Below, piece by piece: positions 25,516-38,639 of a stretch of 64,000 nucleotides of DNA (position 1 is its first letter; the number at the start of each line of letters is the position of its first letter). This DNA is from Diphasiastrum complanatum (taxonomy: Eukaryota; Streptophyta; Lycopodiopsida; Lycopodiales; Lycopodiaceae): positions 27,703,192-27,767,191 of the forward strand of contig CM055097.1 in assembly GCA_029204225.1 (NCBI GenBank), in the 5' to 3' direction. The notes under the pieces were generated by a model. That model was not told the origin of the DNA and ran no database searches. It saw only the letters and a program-made list of their open reading frames with translations. Made by a program: the position numbers and the translations under genes.

Positions 25516-27540
25516 CTAAAGGAGTCCTTGTGAGTGTGAGTTTTGAATAAACACATACCAACATGGAGAAATGGTGATTGTCAATGTTTGTTGATACTCT
25601 ATTAGATTAATCATCTTCTGTCTTGGGGGTTTTTTTTGGCTTGGTTCATAATTGAGGGTGTTTTGAATAATGTAGTATGGCCCCTTTGGTCAGTTCAACA
25701 TTTGATGCTTTGTCTATCATTTGTGCGCATTTTCTTCTTTATCTTAATTCATGCTTTATTTTGTGATTTTGTGAAAATTGTTTGTTAGAGAATTTTTTGC
25801 ATTGATCGAGAGTGATTGAACTATGAGTTGTAAATGCTTGGACAGGTTTGTTGATTAAAATTGGGACTTTTGTTAATTTTCGTGGCGCAATGTTCTTTGG
25901 CAAGATTGTTGGGGATCATTTCTATCTTAACAATATAATTGTGATGCTTTTAAGAATGTGACATGGATTGGAGAGAGTATATTTCCAAGATATTGGATTT
26001 CAAGTCACTTTCAAGTGTTGAGGATGAATATGTAGATAGTAGAGAAGGAAAACAAATTAAGAATATGGGAATAGGAGAAATGAATGATATATGTTGTGAT
26101 ATTGTGGAGAGCAAGGAGGATCAGTAAAAGAGATGGAGGTAGAATTAAATACTTTATTTAAATTGTTGTTTGTTTTGGAGGTTTTGTGATCATTTTGGAA
26201 GTCGAGTTTTTGTTTATTGATTATGATTAAAATCTTTGGAGAATATTTGGGGTGTGAATGATATTTTTAAAAGAGTGGTTTTGAGGAATTTTTTGCAACT
26301 TTTTCCTAGGATACTTGTGTTTTTGCAATTTAAGAGTCTAAGCTCTTTGAGTTTCTTTCATTAAGGGGTTAGACTATTAACTTCTCATTTTAAGTATTTT
26401 TTGGTGGAGTTTGAGGGGTTCTAGACAAGTTTGATTTAGCTAATATGTAAGTATTGGCATTTTTTGTAATTACTATTGATGAGATTGGGTGTTCTTGTGC
26501 AGTTACAATCCATTTTGGTAAAGGGTTTGTGTTTCATTGAATATATGCTTTTCAGTGATTTGTAAATGTATTTATTGTGATATGAATGGAGTTTGTTTAG
26601 CTTTTGAGAGAGTGAGTTGAAATGAGTTTAACATCAAGTGTTTGCTGCTAGATAGTGCCTTAGATAGGTCTTTTATAAACTATCACACTTGGTCTAAACT
26701 AATCTAGGAAGAGGATTTAGTTTGCAAGGTTAAATAGGTCGGATAGTCTAAGAATGAAATTTGAAACTATTTGAAGTATAGTAATCCTCATTTTAAATTT
26801 GAAAGTCTCTCATCTCAAGAATAAATTTTGCACTTTACAAGTATCACAATGAGTAAAGAGTTTAGAATCGATATGTCAAACAAGATAGCAAGCAAGCTTA
26901 GAAAAAAGGCATGAGAAATAAAATCAGAGTAAAAGCTTGTTGCTCTAAAAGCATTACTAGAATATTAGGGTGAATATTTCAATATATCAAAGAAGTGTTG
27001 AAGGTAGAGGAGGAACTAAAAAAGTATAATATATAGAGTAAATGGACTAAGGAGAAGAGTTAAGACTGGGGTGACTTGTATGCACTTATATTTTTGAAAA
27101 TATAAAAACTACAATATGAAAAACATGTAGCTATAAGTACTTCTTTGAAAGGTTGCTTTTTGTTTTATCAAAAGTCCATACAGAAGTAGCTTGTGGATTT
27201 TCATAGCATATTGTTGATAAATAAGGAAGTGGACATAAGCATGTCCAATAGTTACTACTATATAGATAAGAAATTGGAGACAAGTTATGTTGATTTTGTT
27301 GAATAAGCTTTTGTAGGACAAATAAATATACAAGGGACTTTTTTGCCTTCATAAGGACAAACATCAATGAATAAGATTCCAATGGAGTTTTACAAAGCCT
27401 ATGAAATTGAGGTGAAATGATAAAAATTTTGTAGAATATAATTATTGCCACCATAAGACTATACCCTCACCAGATAGATAGCTAGTAGAGATAATGACAA
27501 GTCACTAAGCATACAAATGACTACTTTGTTTCTGACGGCA
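25516..27540. other. AT-rich stretch, no gene recognised
   Basis: Two kilobases with short frames only. Minus-strand frames at 27109-27454 (up to 107 codons) are hydrophobic and aromatic but match no family I know. The plus strand is T- and G-rich around 25600-26600. Confidence 0.4.
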
Positions 27541-30150
27541 CAACCACATACAACTCCGACTCAAATCTAGACCTCTCGTGACACATTCAAACACACATTC
27601 ATGTAAACCAACACGAATTCGTCAAATACATGACTAGTCTTGTGCAAAGTGTAGTATCTTGTTGTATCAGCACCTGTCACTTGTACATCCGCTGCTACAC
27701 GACTGGTCACCAAATTAGGTCCTCAACCATGGCCCGCACTTGTAACCAAGATGTCCTCACGTCCAAGCATATCAAATAGATGTTGCCATACATCATCCAA
27801 GATCAACCAACGATTCAATGAGTGCTCCAGCCCTCATCCCTGATGTATCTCCCAAACAAAGCCATGCTCCAAGCCGCTTTGCCCTGACATCCTGTCCAAT
27901 AAGTCCTGAAAGTTGATCTCCATCCATTCCCCATACCCAAGCACAAGAGTCTACCAAGGACTCAATGAATGAGTGTACACAAACCCTATACTTAAATAGC
28001 TCGCCCATCTTCCTGAGATATTGATGATGATTTGTCTCTCCTACATCCCATGTAGGCTCAACTTCCCATGTTTGGCGTTGCCAACTCTGATTTGACCAGT
28101 ATATAGGCCTGTCACCAAGGAGTCTATCTCACCAACACATGATGCACCAGTTGAAGAACATCCACTATGCATATATTGATGTATCATACTTGAGCAACTA
28201 TTGCATCTCCCTAAGTGCTACTGTAATGGACTCATCATCCACATACTATGCTCACCTGATGAGTTCCATCTTGGTCATCATCCTGCAAGACAAGCCGAAT
28301 ACCAAAGCATCACCTACCTCTCCTAGCTCCTAGCATCTGCTCGCTCTCCCTGGCTATGTGCCACCCGCCATCATGTCAACGCAAGCATGTCCCTGAGTCA
28401 CCGCTCACGGGATTCTGAGACCAATGTCTCCCAATCCTATCATATTGAGGATATGACTCTAAATGACTTCCTCTAGGCTTTTTTCTGATCTCACCACTTG
28501 TGAATCCGAACCATACAGATTTCAAAACCTGTACCAAGCCTAGACTCCTGCAAATGTAACCAACTGCATGAAAGCTATAGGTATCTTATCCATGCCCATG
28601 ATGGTAGATGCCTACCCATCAATGCCAATGCCAATGACTGGCCTCCTATTGTATTGCCATCTTCTACTCCCAAATGAGCACACGATGAAGTCCTTGCCAT
28701 CAATGTCCCATCTAGTAGATCCCTAGAAAAACACTCACCTTAGTGTTTGCCCTCCGATCACACCCAACTGTACGATCTCCATCAGCTCTCCATCCTAGAG
28801 CTAGCTCAAAAAGCTTCACTCCTTGTCCGTTTGCATTTCCAGTATCCTGATTCCATCATGAATCACACATGTAAGTCTTGTCCCAACCAATGACTCAAGT
28901 CCAATCTGAAATAGTTTTTCCTTGATGATCATCCCATATCATCCTACAGTCTTATCCCTATCTCAGGTATCCCAATGTCATCCCTGATCTCGATGATCTA
29001 AGCATCTACCCTGTGGTTCCCCATATGTATTCCCCCAAGCTAGCTCCAAGCTGCTCTTGTGAATAATTCCAAACCATGCCCTGAGAATACACTAAGATGT
29101 GAACTCCAAAGCCACCATCAAGTCTCTCACAAACTGTGCATGCCAATATCCCTCCAGTGAGCCTGTGAGATCTTCCATGGACCAAACCAAATGATCTGCA
29201 CTTTGCTATCTCTAAAAACTGCATCCCTGATGCAATACTGATACGACAAATTGACTTGACTTACCCAGAATAGGTAGTTTAAGTGTATCTCCCTGATGAC
29301 AATCATGATACACTGCTCCACAACTACAATGAATTAACTTGAAATGACTTACCAACTTCAAAACTCGCAAAACATCAGACTTACCACTCACTAAGGGCAT
29401 CCAAAGTGTGATCACTGACCCATTCTCCATCTTCCGTGTGTCCCACACATAGTTCATCCAATGCAAGTCCACTATCCTGCCCAATGGCTTCCACTTGGCA
29501 CCACCTCACACTTCAATCACCTATGACCGCCAAATGTGTGTACCTCCAAGCTAGTCCCAATATCTTTCTCAAATGAGAACTTTTCAAGCTACAAATGTGT
29601 GTGTCAATGCAGCTATCACCCGACTCAACACTGCCACTACCGATCATGCCCGTGAGAGCATTCCCCCAAATGTCACCTGACATTGGTTGATTTGAACTCC
29701 AAAAGTTGAACTTGATCACAAGAATTTTTCACCCGTAACTGGCATACCATGCCTACCTCTCACTTGTGATTGCTTGCCCTCTCAAAATTGTCGCCAATAA
29801 TGAGTAGTCATGACGCCAAACTACACTTATGTCGCCAACACTAGCTTTCTCCACACAATTCCGCTATCATTCGCCCCCATACCACATTTACTGATCTCAA
29901 ACACCTTGTGATCATGTTAGAAGTAAGCAATATCCATTTTGAAGCGATAATGCCCCAATGTACCGCCCTACAACAAGTTTCACCAACCAAAAATTGCCCC
30001 AAATTTGGCCCTATGGTACCCATCACTAGGTCGCTCGCACTCCGCTCACTAGAATGGTGATGAAAACTCCCCAAAACATGTTTCTCCCTGCTCGGTGACG
30101 TCACTCTGTCTGTTGGATCTGAGCAGCCAGTTTCAGGGGTCAATTTTTTT
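27540..30150. other. C-rich block of unknown nature
   Basis: About 2.6 kb in which the plus strand is visibly rich in C and A and poor in G, unlike the T/G-rich DNA before it. Frames up to 100 codons occur on the minus strand (29841-30143, 29212-29484, 27793-28008) but show no known domain and are not collinear. It could be the LTR or internal non-coding part of a large retroelement. No terminal repeat or primer site was found. Confidence 0.4.
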
Positions 30151-30330
30151 ATTTGGCATAGCCATCATACTTAAACGGGTCATTTTTGGTGATTTAAAGG
30201 CCTTCGTAACAAAGTTTTAGTAGATAAAGCCCAAAATAATCTACTATTTGAAAATAATCTACATCAATAGACCAACAAGTTAATTAAGCCAATTGCTAGT
30301 AAACTTTTCTGAAAATCAGTAGACAATGAT

Positions 30331-30510
30331 GGAGGTCCATCGCACTTCAAATGGCTATCCTTTGTGATAGTCTACCCATAAAAAAATGCATGGAGCAGGT
30401 CCATTGCACTTCAGAAGGCAAACACATGCGATACTCTTCAAAAAACATATCATAAGGAGCATGTCCATTGCACTTCTGAAGGAATCTATCAGTGCATTAT
30501 TACTATGCTC
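30331..30510. repeat. Threefold degenerate tandem repeat
   Basis: The block GGTCCATYGCACTTC followed by an A/G-rich AAGG tail recurs near 30335, 30399 and, as TGTCCATTGCACTTC, 30461, a period of about 62 to 65 bases with considerable divergence. It lies just left of the direct repeat flanking the Penelope-like element. Confidence 0.6.
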
Positions 30511-30576
30511 CAATCCTCATGAAGCAATAGCAGAAGGCACAGATTTTTGTCCATCAAAATGGCCTGCGACCTATCA

Positions 30577-31331
30577 TTTATTAAAAAATAGTATCAATCA
30601 TGTATGAACTTAGCAATCACAATAGTTTGGTGACTGTTCGCTGTCAGAAGCAAAACAAAAAGTGACGAGGTGAATAACATACCTGTGGTATTGTTCATTA
30701 TTGCTTTTGAGATAGCACCCACAAATATTTGCTTCCAGACGTTTAAAACGGAAGCAAGAATATAGCATCGATCTATGATTATCAAGGTTTCATATGAGCT
30801 CATTCCCTTTCCAACATAACAAGCTAATGATACTCCTTCGATGCATAACAAACCACACCTTTCTTACCTTAGTTTGCATTATCTTCCACCCGAATACTCT
30901 TCCACAAAGCTTTTACAGGTCTCCTCTCATCCAAGCAAAGATGGCAGTTGTAGAGAAGCCAACCAAGAGAGCAAAAGCAAGAGAGAGAGGGAGAGAGCAA
31001 GAAGAGTGAAACTTAGGGTTGTAGTGATCTTCTCTTTTATAGAAATTCCAGTGCATCAGGTGTTAGAAGATGCTCACCATTAGATTGAATCCCTATCATG
31101 TGCACTGATCATAGCCGTTCAATGGGAACCAAATTTCCCACCAAAAGACTTAGAAGTTTAAAAAACTTTTTTTTGAGGCCATGTTTCCAAGTTAAGCCCA
31201 ATAAGGCATTTTCGTTGGTATAGTATCATAAGGAAAAAAGGCTTTTTTATAACGTTTCGAAAGACCAATGACGTATAGTACCAATATAGTAGAGTTCATG
31301 AGAGAGAGAGAGTCCATGAGAGAGAGAATTC

Positions 31332-31363
<32 letters not shown>
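30577..31363 (-). mobile_element. Left terminal direct repeat of the Penelope-like element
   Basis: Its first part (30577-30748) closely matches 32951-33120. Its second part (30808-31363) closely matches 37973-38614. Shared runs include tgttcgctgtcagaagcaaa, ccgaatactcttccacaaag, aagagtgaaacttagggttg and accaatatagtagagttcat. It ends at the right in an interrupted (GA)n tract (about 31303-31363). Together the two matches imply a terminal repeat of about 790 bases, comparable to the pseudo-LTRs of Penelope-like elements. The strand is set to that of the reverse transcriptase. No protein is encoded. Confidence 0.7.
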
Positions 31364-31365
<2 letters not shown>

Positions 31366-31599
31366 CCACCACCAACCGTACCCACAGTTAGCAAGGTATC
31401 TCAGGGGGCAGTTAGCACCCCTGAGATGGAGTGCTAACTACCCACCAAGAGAAAATCCGCATTTTTTGGTAGTGCATACATCAATCCAGGGAACATGTTT
31501 TGTTGATGATTCCATAGAGTCTTCCTTTCATAAAGCTAGTTTTTTAAAATGCCAAAACAATGTCATTGACATCGTTAATAAAAGCAGTTTGATCGCTAC

Positions 31600-32930
31600 A
31601 ACAATACATAGCAGCAATAATATGTGCAATGATAAGAATTAAAGATTGTTCTATTGGACGCCAAGTGAATGAACTGGAAAAAGAGAAAAGGTAGTTCCTT
31701 CCTTTTAACAGACTTTTTCATTTAAAATATACCAGACTCAGAATCAAAGGTAGTAGTAACATTCAAAAAGTTTACTGTATTGCCATTGGACTCTTCGCTT
31801 TTGATGGTCAAGTACTCCAAAGGATAAATCCATTTAGCATTATCAATGGTACGCGGTTGTTCTTTATCCAGAAATAAAAGCGCAACCAGATTGTTAATAA
31901 AACAGATGTCATCTATATACTGAAAGGTATTTTTGAACGCCCATAAATATTCAATCTTTCCAAGTCTAGCAAGTCTTTTCATAAAATGTAATTCATAAAA
32001 TGACAGGTACCAGTTACACCACGTAGGGGAACATGCGAAGCCCATGGGTATACCACAAACTTGCCTCCAAGCTTTGTTTCCGAGCCTTACAATGCAATGG
32101 TCAATTAGTAAATCATTCCATTGGTAAAGTAGTAACTTGTCCATATGAGTCCATTTTTCAGTTGGTTTGCTTATCCATTTCCATTTCCATTTCTCATAAT
32201 TAGATTTCCACTTATAGGCAAGATTTTCGTTTTTGCTGAATTTGAAAGCATACAAGATCATTTTCCGTATAATAGTCTTAAGTCCATCCGGGCCATTAAG
32301 AGGGACATTTTCATAACACTTAGAGATGTCAGTGGACCACATAGAAGTGATCTTATTTGGCACTTTAAGATAAAAATCAGTGGATGAGTCGCACTACCAG
32401 AATAGGTTGGTATCCACATTTAGGTAACTCTGGTATGAATGTGCCTTAAGGCCTGCCCCCTCCATGAGGAGTGGAGACAGAATACTAAGAGCTCCAGAAA
32501 TAAATGTGACCACCTTTGAGAAGTAGTAGTCATGTGCGTTTGTAATCCATCTGAAGGTATTTTTATGTGCTTTAAAAGTGCAGAGGAGAAATAGTAATTC
32601 TTCTTTTCCTATGTCATTTGGCAGTATTTTGGAAAAGGTATGCTTAGTAACAGTCAAGGCATTATCAATGTTATTGTTATCAACGTTTGGAAAAGGGGCA
32701 AAATTTGGACCAAATGATCTTTGCAATCCCAAGTTTCTAACAAAGTTTATTCACATGAAACAAAAATCATGCTGGGCTTTATCTATTCCATTCACATATA
32801 GAAAGGTAGTAATTCAATCACGTTCATCAATAGCATTCTTTAAATTCTTGTTTGCGAAGTTTTTACCATGAAGCCATCTAATCTTCTTTAAAAAGTTTGT
32901 CACAGTAACCTTGCAAATTAGAGCATGTTG
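31600..32930 (-). mobile_element. Penelope-like reverse transcriptase (decayed)
   Basis: On the minus strand a single frame runs from about 32732 to 31600 with only two stops (TAG at 32394-32396, TAA at 31722-31724). Upstream to 32930 it continues through a frameshift. In order it shows FRWITNA before the RT core, TDISKCYENVP (motif A Asp near 32330), GIPMGFACSPTW (motif B), YIDDICFINN (motif C, catalytic YIDD at 31908-31919) and a tail with KRKELPF and IHLASNR near 31640-31700. The spacing and the F-R-W-I-T-N and tail motifs are those of Penelope-like RTs, not of copia, gypsy or LINE RTs. The catalytic Asp residues are intact. No GIY-YIG endonuclease domain was found on either side. Confidence 0.75.
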
Positions 32931-32950
32931 TGACAATAATATCATGATTC

Positions 32951-33120
32951 ATTTCTTAAAAAATGGTGTCAATCATGTATGAACTTAACAATCACAATAG
33001 TCTAGTGATTGTTCGCTGTCAGAAGCAAAACAAAAAGTGAAGAGGTGAATAACATACCTATGGTATTGTTCACTATTGCTTTTGAGATAGCATCCACACA
33101 TATTCGCTTCTAGATGTGTA
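32951..33120 (-). mobile_element. Right terminal direct repeat, first part
   Basis: A diverged copy of 30577-30748, in the same orientation, lying just beyond the N-terminal side of the Penelope-like RT. It ends near 33120, where a gypsy LTR-like sequence begins. The rest of the repeat resumes at 37973, apart from roughly 60 bases that are missing. Confidence 0.75.
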
Positions 33121-34136
33121 AAATCCTAAGGGTACCTTGCCATAGCCCCCAACACTAAATGGACTAATAGAGGTCTGAAATATTGCTAGTTACATAGTAT
33201 GTGCCCTTGGATAAGGGCAGACAAGTGACTATACCTTAGTCGGAGGTATGGAGTCACGTGACCCTTGGATAAGGGGTACCCTTAATATTCAGGACAGGTA
33301 GGTGTCTATGCCTTGGATGGAGGTATGGAACCTATAGAGGTGTTAGAAAGTCATTGAATGACTATTTTTCTATACCTTGGATCTCAACCTTGAACCATAT
33401 CACTTTATTGGTCTAGGACCAAAGTATACTTGCACAACTTGGGCATTGGGACCTAGTCGGAGGGCGCCCTCCCAAAGGGTCCATTGAGTTCCCAACTCCC
33501 ACAAGAAAGGCATTCAAAGAGTCATAGGTTACGGAACGAGTCTCTTGACATTCCGTAAGCCTAAGGAGGCTCTTGGAGATTCTTTAACTCCCCTAGGCTT
33601 CTCTCTCTCTCATTGGATGAGCACGGAACTCCATAGTGCATTGGAGGGGTCCATGGGCCATCTATATAAGGGTAGTAGGGCGCCCATTGGGAGGGGGAGA
33701 TCTCTCTTGTTTCAATTTGCTTATGCTCTAGTGTTGCTACTAGTGTGTAAAGTGCTTTCTTGTAGTAGTATGCTCAGGGTTTGGATCTTGCTTATGGTAT
33801 GGGACATAAGTAGGGTTTGGATCTTTAGTATGCTATGGAGTGTTGTGGTATGCCTGTGATTTGTTTATGGTTAGCAAGGGATAGATCTTGCTTGGAGCTT
33901 GGATCTGTCTATGGTTGGGTGATGAATACTTGAGGCCAGCTTGTTATCTATCTTTGTGTTTAAAGAGTAGGGACATAAGTGGAGGAGAGATCCTTGGAGG
34001 CTTGTAGATCCTTACTTGCAGGTGGAAGCATCCTAGCTTGGAGTTGGAGAGCATCTTGAAGCTTGCAGGTTGCTTGGAGGACATTTGGAGGCTCTACCTT
34101 GGATTTCGAGGACTTATTCACTTCTACTTGTAAAAG
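33120..34136 (+). mobile_element. Gypsy 5-prime LTR with TATA box
   Basis: About 1 kb ending immediately before a methionine-tRNA primer site at 34137. A TATATAAG box at 33663-33670 would start transcription about 470 bases before the primer site, a usual LTR layout. The left limit is set between 33117 (a TGTAAAATCC) and 33124, where the Penelope-type direct repeat is interrupted. No second LTR is present in the window, because the element is truncated at 37097. Confidence 0.65.
33663..33670 (+). promoter_or_regulatory. LTR TATA box
   Basis: TATATAAG within ccatctatataagggtag, inside the LTR and upstream of the primer binding site. It is the likely core promoter of the gypsy element. Confidence 0.6.
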
Positions 34137-34148
34137 TGGTATCAGAGC
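34137..34148 (+). promoter_or_regulatory. Primer binding site (initiator Met tRNA)
   Basis: TGGTATCAGAGC matches the 3-prime complement of plant initiator methionine tRNA used by most plant LTR retrotransposons. It directly follows the LTR and precedes the leader and gag, fixing the element on the plus strand. Confidence 0.9.
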
Positions 34149-34487
34149 TAGACAAAGGATGATAACCTTTCCAGCCTTCTTCAAGTTCTATTAAGAAAAC
34201 CAACTAAATTTTTTTGGGGAAGATTATTGGCTTTTCTAGTTGTAGGAAGCTTGTAGTTGAAGTACCCAATGAATCTAGTTCTCTTTGGAAGAGAGTAGAT
34301 GCTTATAGAATTGTTTAGGGGCTGGTTTTTGATCATGATAGAGAAGTTTTAAAGTGGGCTTTGGGTTTTTAAAAGTTCTGAAAAAAGATTTGTGGGATGG
34401 TTAAAGGAAGTCTTCCTCTACAGACACAAATTTTTTTGCAAAAAGATTGACTCTAGCTATGTGTTTTGATCAAAACTAGTGTTTCAT

Positions 34488-34810
34488 TTCAAAATGAAGT
34501 TTTGATTTTCATTTTGAACTTCTATTTTTCAGACCTGTAAATCTAAAAATTAGATCTGAAAAGTGAAGTTTTCATTCAAACTTCATTAGTTACACCTTTC
34601 TATCTCCTAGTTTCATGAAAATGGATAAGAAGGGAATGGTAGTGTAACTTTGTGCATAAAACAAGTTATGAAGTTCTGTTTTTTGTCATTATGAAGTTCT
34701 GATTTTCATATCTGTAAATCTGAAAATCAGATATGAAAATTGAAGTTTTCATAAAGCTTCATTAGTTATCCATTTCTAGACACTAGTTTCATGGATTTGG
34801 AGATCTAGAA
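34488..34810 (+). repeat. Duplicated leader segment with conserved hairpin
   Basis: Two diverged copies lie in the gypsy leader, about 34488-34630 and 34676-34810. Each contains a hairpin. Copy 1 pairs TTTTCAGACCT (34526-34536) with AGATCTGAAAA (34552-34562), with one mismatch. Copy 2 pairs TTTTCATATCTG (34703-34714) with CAGATATGAAAA (34728-34739) perfectly. The seventh stem position is G:C in copy 1 and T:A in copy 2, a compensatory change. The position between primer site and gag is where packaging or dimerisation structures are expected. Confidence 0.7.
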
Positions 34811-35103
34811 TAGTGAGAAATGTGAAAACTTTGGTTGCTTTTGAAATGACAAATGGAATTGGAATTGGAATGGAAACTTTATGTAAACATTAGCTTGGTA
34901 TAGTTAATTTGGTTTTCATTTTTTGCTTTTGATTAAGGCAAATGTAGCTTGTTGTTGTTTTTTCTCTTAAACTTGGATTGAGCTTGCAAATAGTAGGCTT
35001 GGATTGAGCTTACAAACAATAAGATCGAATGAATAGAAGTAAATGATTTGTATTTGCATTGAATGTAAGAATTGAAGCATTTCTATCATCCTAAATTGAG
35101 CAC

Positions 35104-36075
35104 TTGTTGTTGTATTTGCATAATAGGAAAACACACAAGCAACCCCAATGGATCAAACCAATGAAAACCCAACATTCAAGTGGTCTATCAAACCCATCCA
35201 ATGTGGCACAAGCTCTTGAACTTTTATACCAACAAATTCAACCACTAATAAACAGCTTCTTGAAACTAATCAAAGAAACCAAGACTTAGAGTGTAGGTTA
35301 GCCAATCAGAAGAAGCATGTAGTTCCACCTCTCTAAAAGTGTTTAAGGGGGAGAAGAAAGATAAGAACTTACAAGTGGTAAGTTCTTGGCTAAATGTTTG
35401 GAATCCCTGAATCTAAAAGTTATTCATTGTCACCATATTCCTTAAAGGAAGAGCCTTAGTTTGGTGGGATGACTTAGTTGCAAAGGGCAATCAACCTTGT
35501 ACATGGGACGATTTTTGCAAGCTAAAGGTTTGGAACAATTTATTCAAGATTTTCATGAGTAACTGAATCCACTTTATAGCGATATTCCACCTAAGGTACA
35601 AATGTTAATGTTCATTGATGGATTACCAAAAGATTATCAAGTGGATGTTCGTAGGAACCATTCAAAAACCCTAGAAGATGCTATTAGGTCTGCAAAATAC
35701 TTTGATGACACACCTAAGCCACCTAGGGGTCAACAGCCTAATGAGCATAAAAAAGGTTTTCAATTTAAGAGGAAGGATAGGGAAGTTGTTAGTGAAACAC
35801 ATCCCAATTCCAACAACCCTAAGAAAACCAAGAAAAATTTTAAAAACCATCAAGGTGGCAATGATAAAGCTGAAGCTCGTAAGAAGAACCTGTGCTTCAA
35901 GTGCAATGGCGAGGGTCACCTTGCACGTGATTGCGTCAAAAAACAAGCTTCAACCTCAGGTAATTTATCTCAAAGTAATGAGATGGATGTTTGTTTCCTT
36001 AGTTCTTTAGTTTTTGGACCTAATGACCTTATTTGCATTAAAGGTAAAGTTAATGATCAAGTTGTTAACTATAAT
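35104..36075 (+). mobile_element. Gypsy gag (decayed) with intact zinc knuckle
   Basis: Gag sequence starts near 35104. It is broken by stops until about 35600 and then open. Features are [17 protein letters not shown] and a basic Lys-rich region, followed by a CX2CX4HX4C nucleic-acid-binding zinc knuckle ([14 protein letters not shown], 35893-35934) with all four ligands present. It continues in frame into [12 protein letters not shown], which is the start of the protease region. There the sequence jumps directly to the pre-RT region at about 36070, so the protease active site (D-S-G-A) is missing. Confidence 0.8.
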
Positions 36076-37097
36076 GAACTTAGGCAGGAATTCAATTATG
36101 TTTTCTTAGACCTTCTTGTAGGTTTACCACCAGAAAGGACAGTTGATTATAAAATTGACCTAATATCTGGAGCAATTCCAATCGCACAACATCCTTATAG
36201 GATGAGTGCATCGGAAGAGGTTGAGGTAAATAGGCAATTATATGATTACCTGAAAAAGGGGTGGGTACAACCTAGTAAGTCTCCTTGGGCATCACCAGTG
36301 GTTCTGGTTGCCAAGAAGGATGGGAATATAAGGTTTTGCGTTGACTATAAGAAATGGAACAAGGTAACCGTTAAGAATAGATATCCACTACTGCGGATGG
36401 ATGATCTAATAGACTATCTTGGTGGTGCTGGGTACTTTACCAAGATAGATCTAAGATCCGACTACCATTAGATACACATTAAGGCAAAAGATATACCAAA
36501 AATCGGATTTCGAACTCGCTTTGGTCACTACGAATTTTTGGTGTTGCCTTTTGGTTTGACCAATGCACCAACAACTTTCCAACAAATGATGAACGATTTG
36601 TTCAGGCCATATTTGGGAAGATTCGTAGTGGTATTCTTATATGATATCCTAGTGTTCAGTAAGACTTTTGTGGAACATAAAGAGCATCTTAGGATTGTCT
36701 TGGACATCCTAAGAAGTGAAAAGCTCTTTGCCAAGGAGTCTAAGTGTGACTTTTTTGCTAAGGAATTGTCCTATTTGGGAAATAAGATTTCTGAACGGGA
36801 GGTGGATATCGAGGCTGATCGTATCTAGAGGGTTATTGATTGGCCTATTCTCACCACAGTTTGGAAAATCAGGTCTTTCATGGGGTTTGTAGAATTTTTC
36901 CGTCAGCATATTCCCCAATTTGCTCGATTGGCATTTCCCCTTACCCAGGCCTTGAAAGGCTATAAGAAGTTAAGTCGGAGGGCTAAGAGTCCACGTAGTG
37001 CGGATGGAGGATATAAATATTTGTTTTGAGTTGCTTAAGAAAAGTGTCACTTCGGCACCAATACTAATCATTGGCGATCCTAATAAGGCTTTTGTAA
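36070..37097 (+). mobile_element. Gypsy RT and start of RNase H (inactive)
   Basis: From 36070 the frame reads [45 protein letters not shown] and [15 protein letters not shown] stop at 36469-36471 stands where the family normally has Gln. It continues with FRTRFGHYEFLVLPFGLTNA. The catalytic box, normally Y-L-D-D, reads F-L-Y-D: the first catalytic Asp is replaced by Tyr (TAT at 36640-36642). After a further stop near 36826 come the linker (V-I-D-W-P, S-F-M-G-F) and an RNase H start, LLKKSVTSAPILIIGDPNKA (about 37030-37092). The element breaks off at about 37097 against a minus-strand copia. It cannot be active. Confidence 0.88.
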
Positions 37098-37389
37098 GTG
37101 GCAGTCCTCACTTCATACTTCTACTTTAGTCTTTCCCACGCTTCATGGCTGCTCACACAGTCTTCAATTTGCATGACTATTTCTTCGTTGATGGACAAAA
37201 TGATGATTGCAACTGTGCGCTCATCTTTTCTAATCCATTCGGCTCTCCCTTTGGAGGTTGTTCTTCTGTAAGTTCAATCACTGACCAGATGCCTTCACCA
37301 TTCAGAAGTATTTTGATTTTGAACTTCCAGATTCAGTAGTTCATGCCATCAAGATTGATTGCTATTCTTGTCTGGACCGTTGTAGCCAT
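37098..37389 (-). mobile_element. Ty1/copia gag N-terminus (truncated)
   Basis: The minus-strand ATG at 37387-37389 opens MATTVQTRIAINLDGMNY, a stop, then I-W-K-F-K-I-K-I-L-L. This is the typical copia gag start (L-x-G-x-N-Y-x-x-W-K). Further on, in another frame, come AIIILSINEEIVMQIEDC and HEAWERLK. The fragment is cut at about 37098 by the end of the plus-strand gypsy element. A primer site lies 25 bases upstream on the same strand. Confidence 0.85.
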
Positions 37390-37413
37390 ATTGTGTTGCC
37401 TTAGAGAATCACC

Positions 37414-37425
37414 GCTCTAATACCA
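37414..37425 (-). promoter_or_regulatory. Primer binding site of the minus-strand copia
   Basis: On the minus strand the bases read TGGTATTAGAGC, one base different from the usual Met-tRNA primer site. They follow a sequence ending in CTACA, the expected LTR end, and precede the gag ATG by about 25 bases. Confidence 0.85.
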
Positions 37426-38617
<1,192 letters not shown>

Positions 38618-38639
38618 TACCATATCCAGCCAATGGCCA

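Noticed and set aside
31363-31600. Search for a GIY-YIG endonuclease downstream of the Penelope-like RT
   Set aside because: No frame shows the GIY and YIG motifs. The space between the RT tail and the left repeat is too short for the domain.
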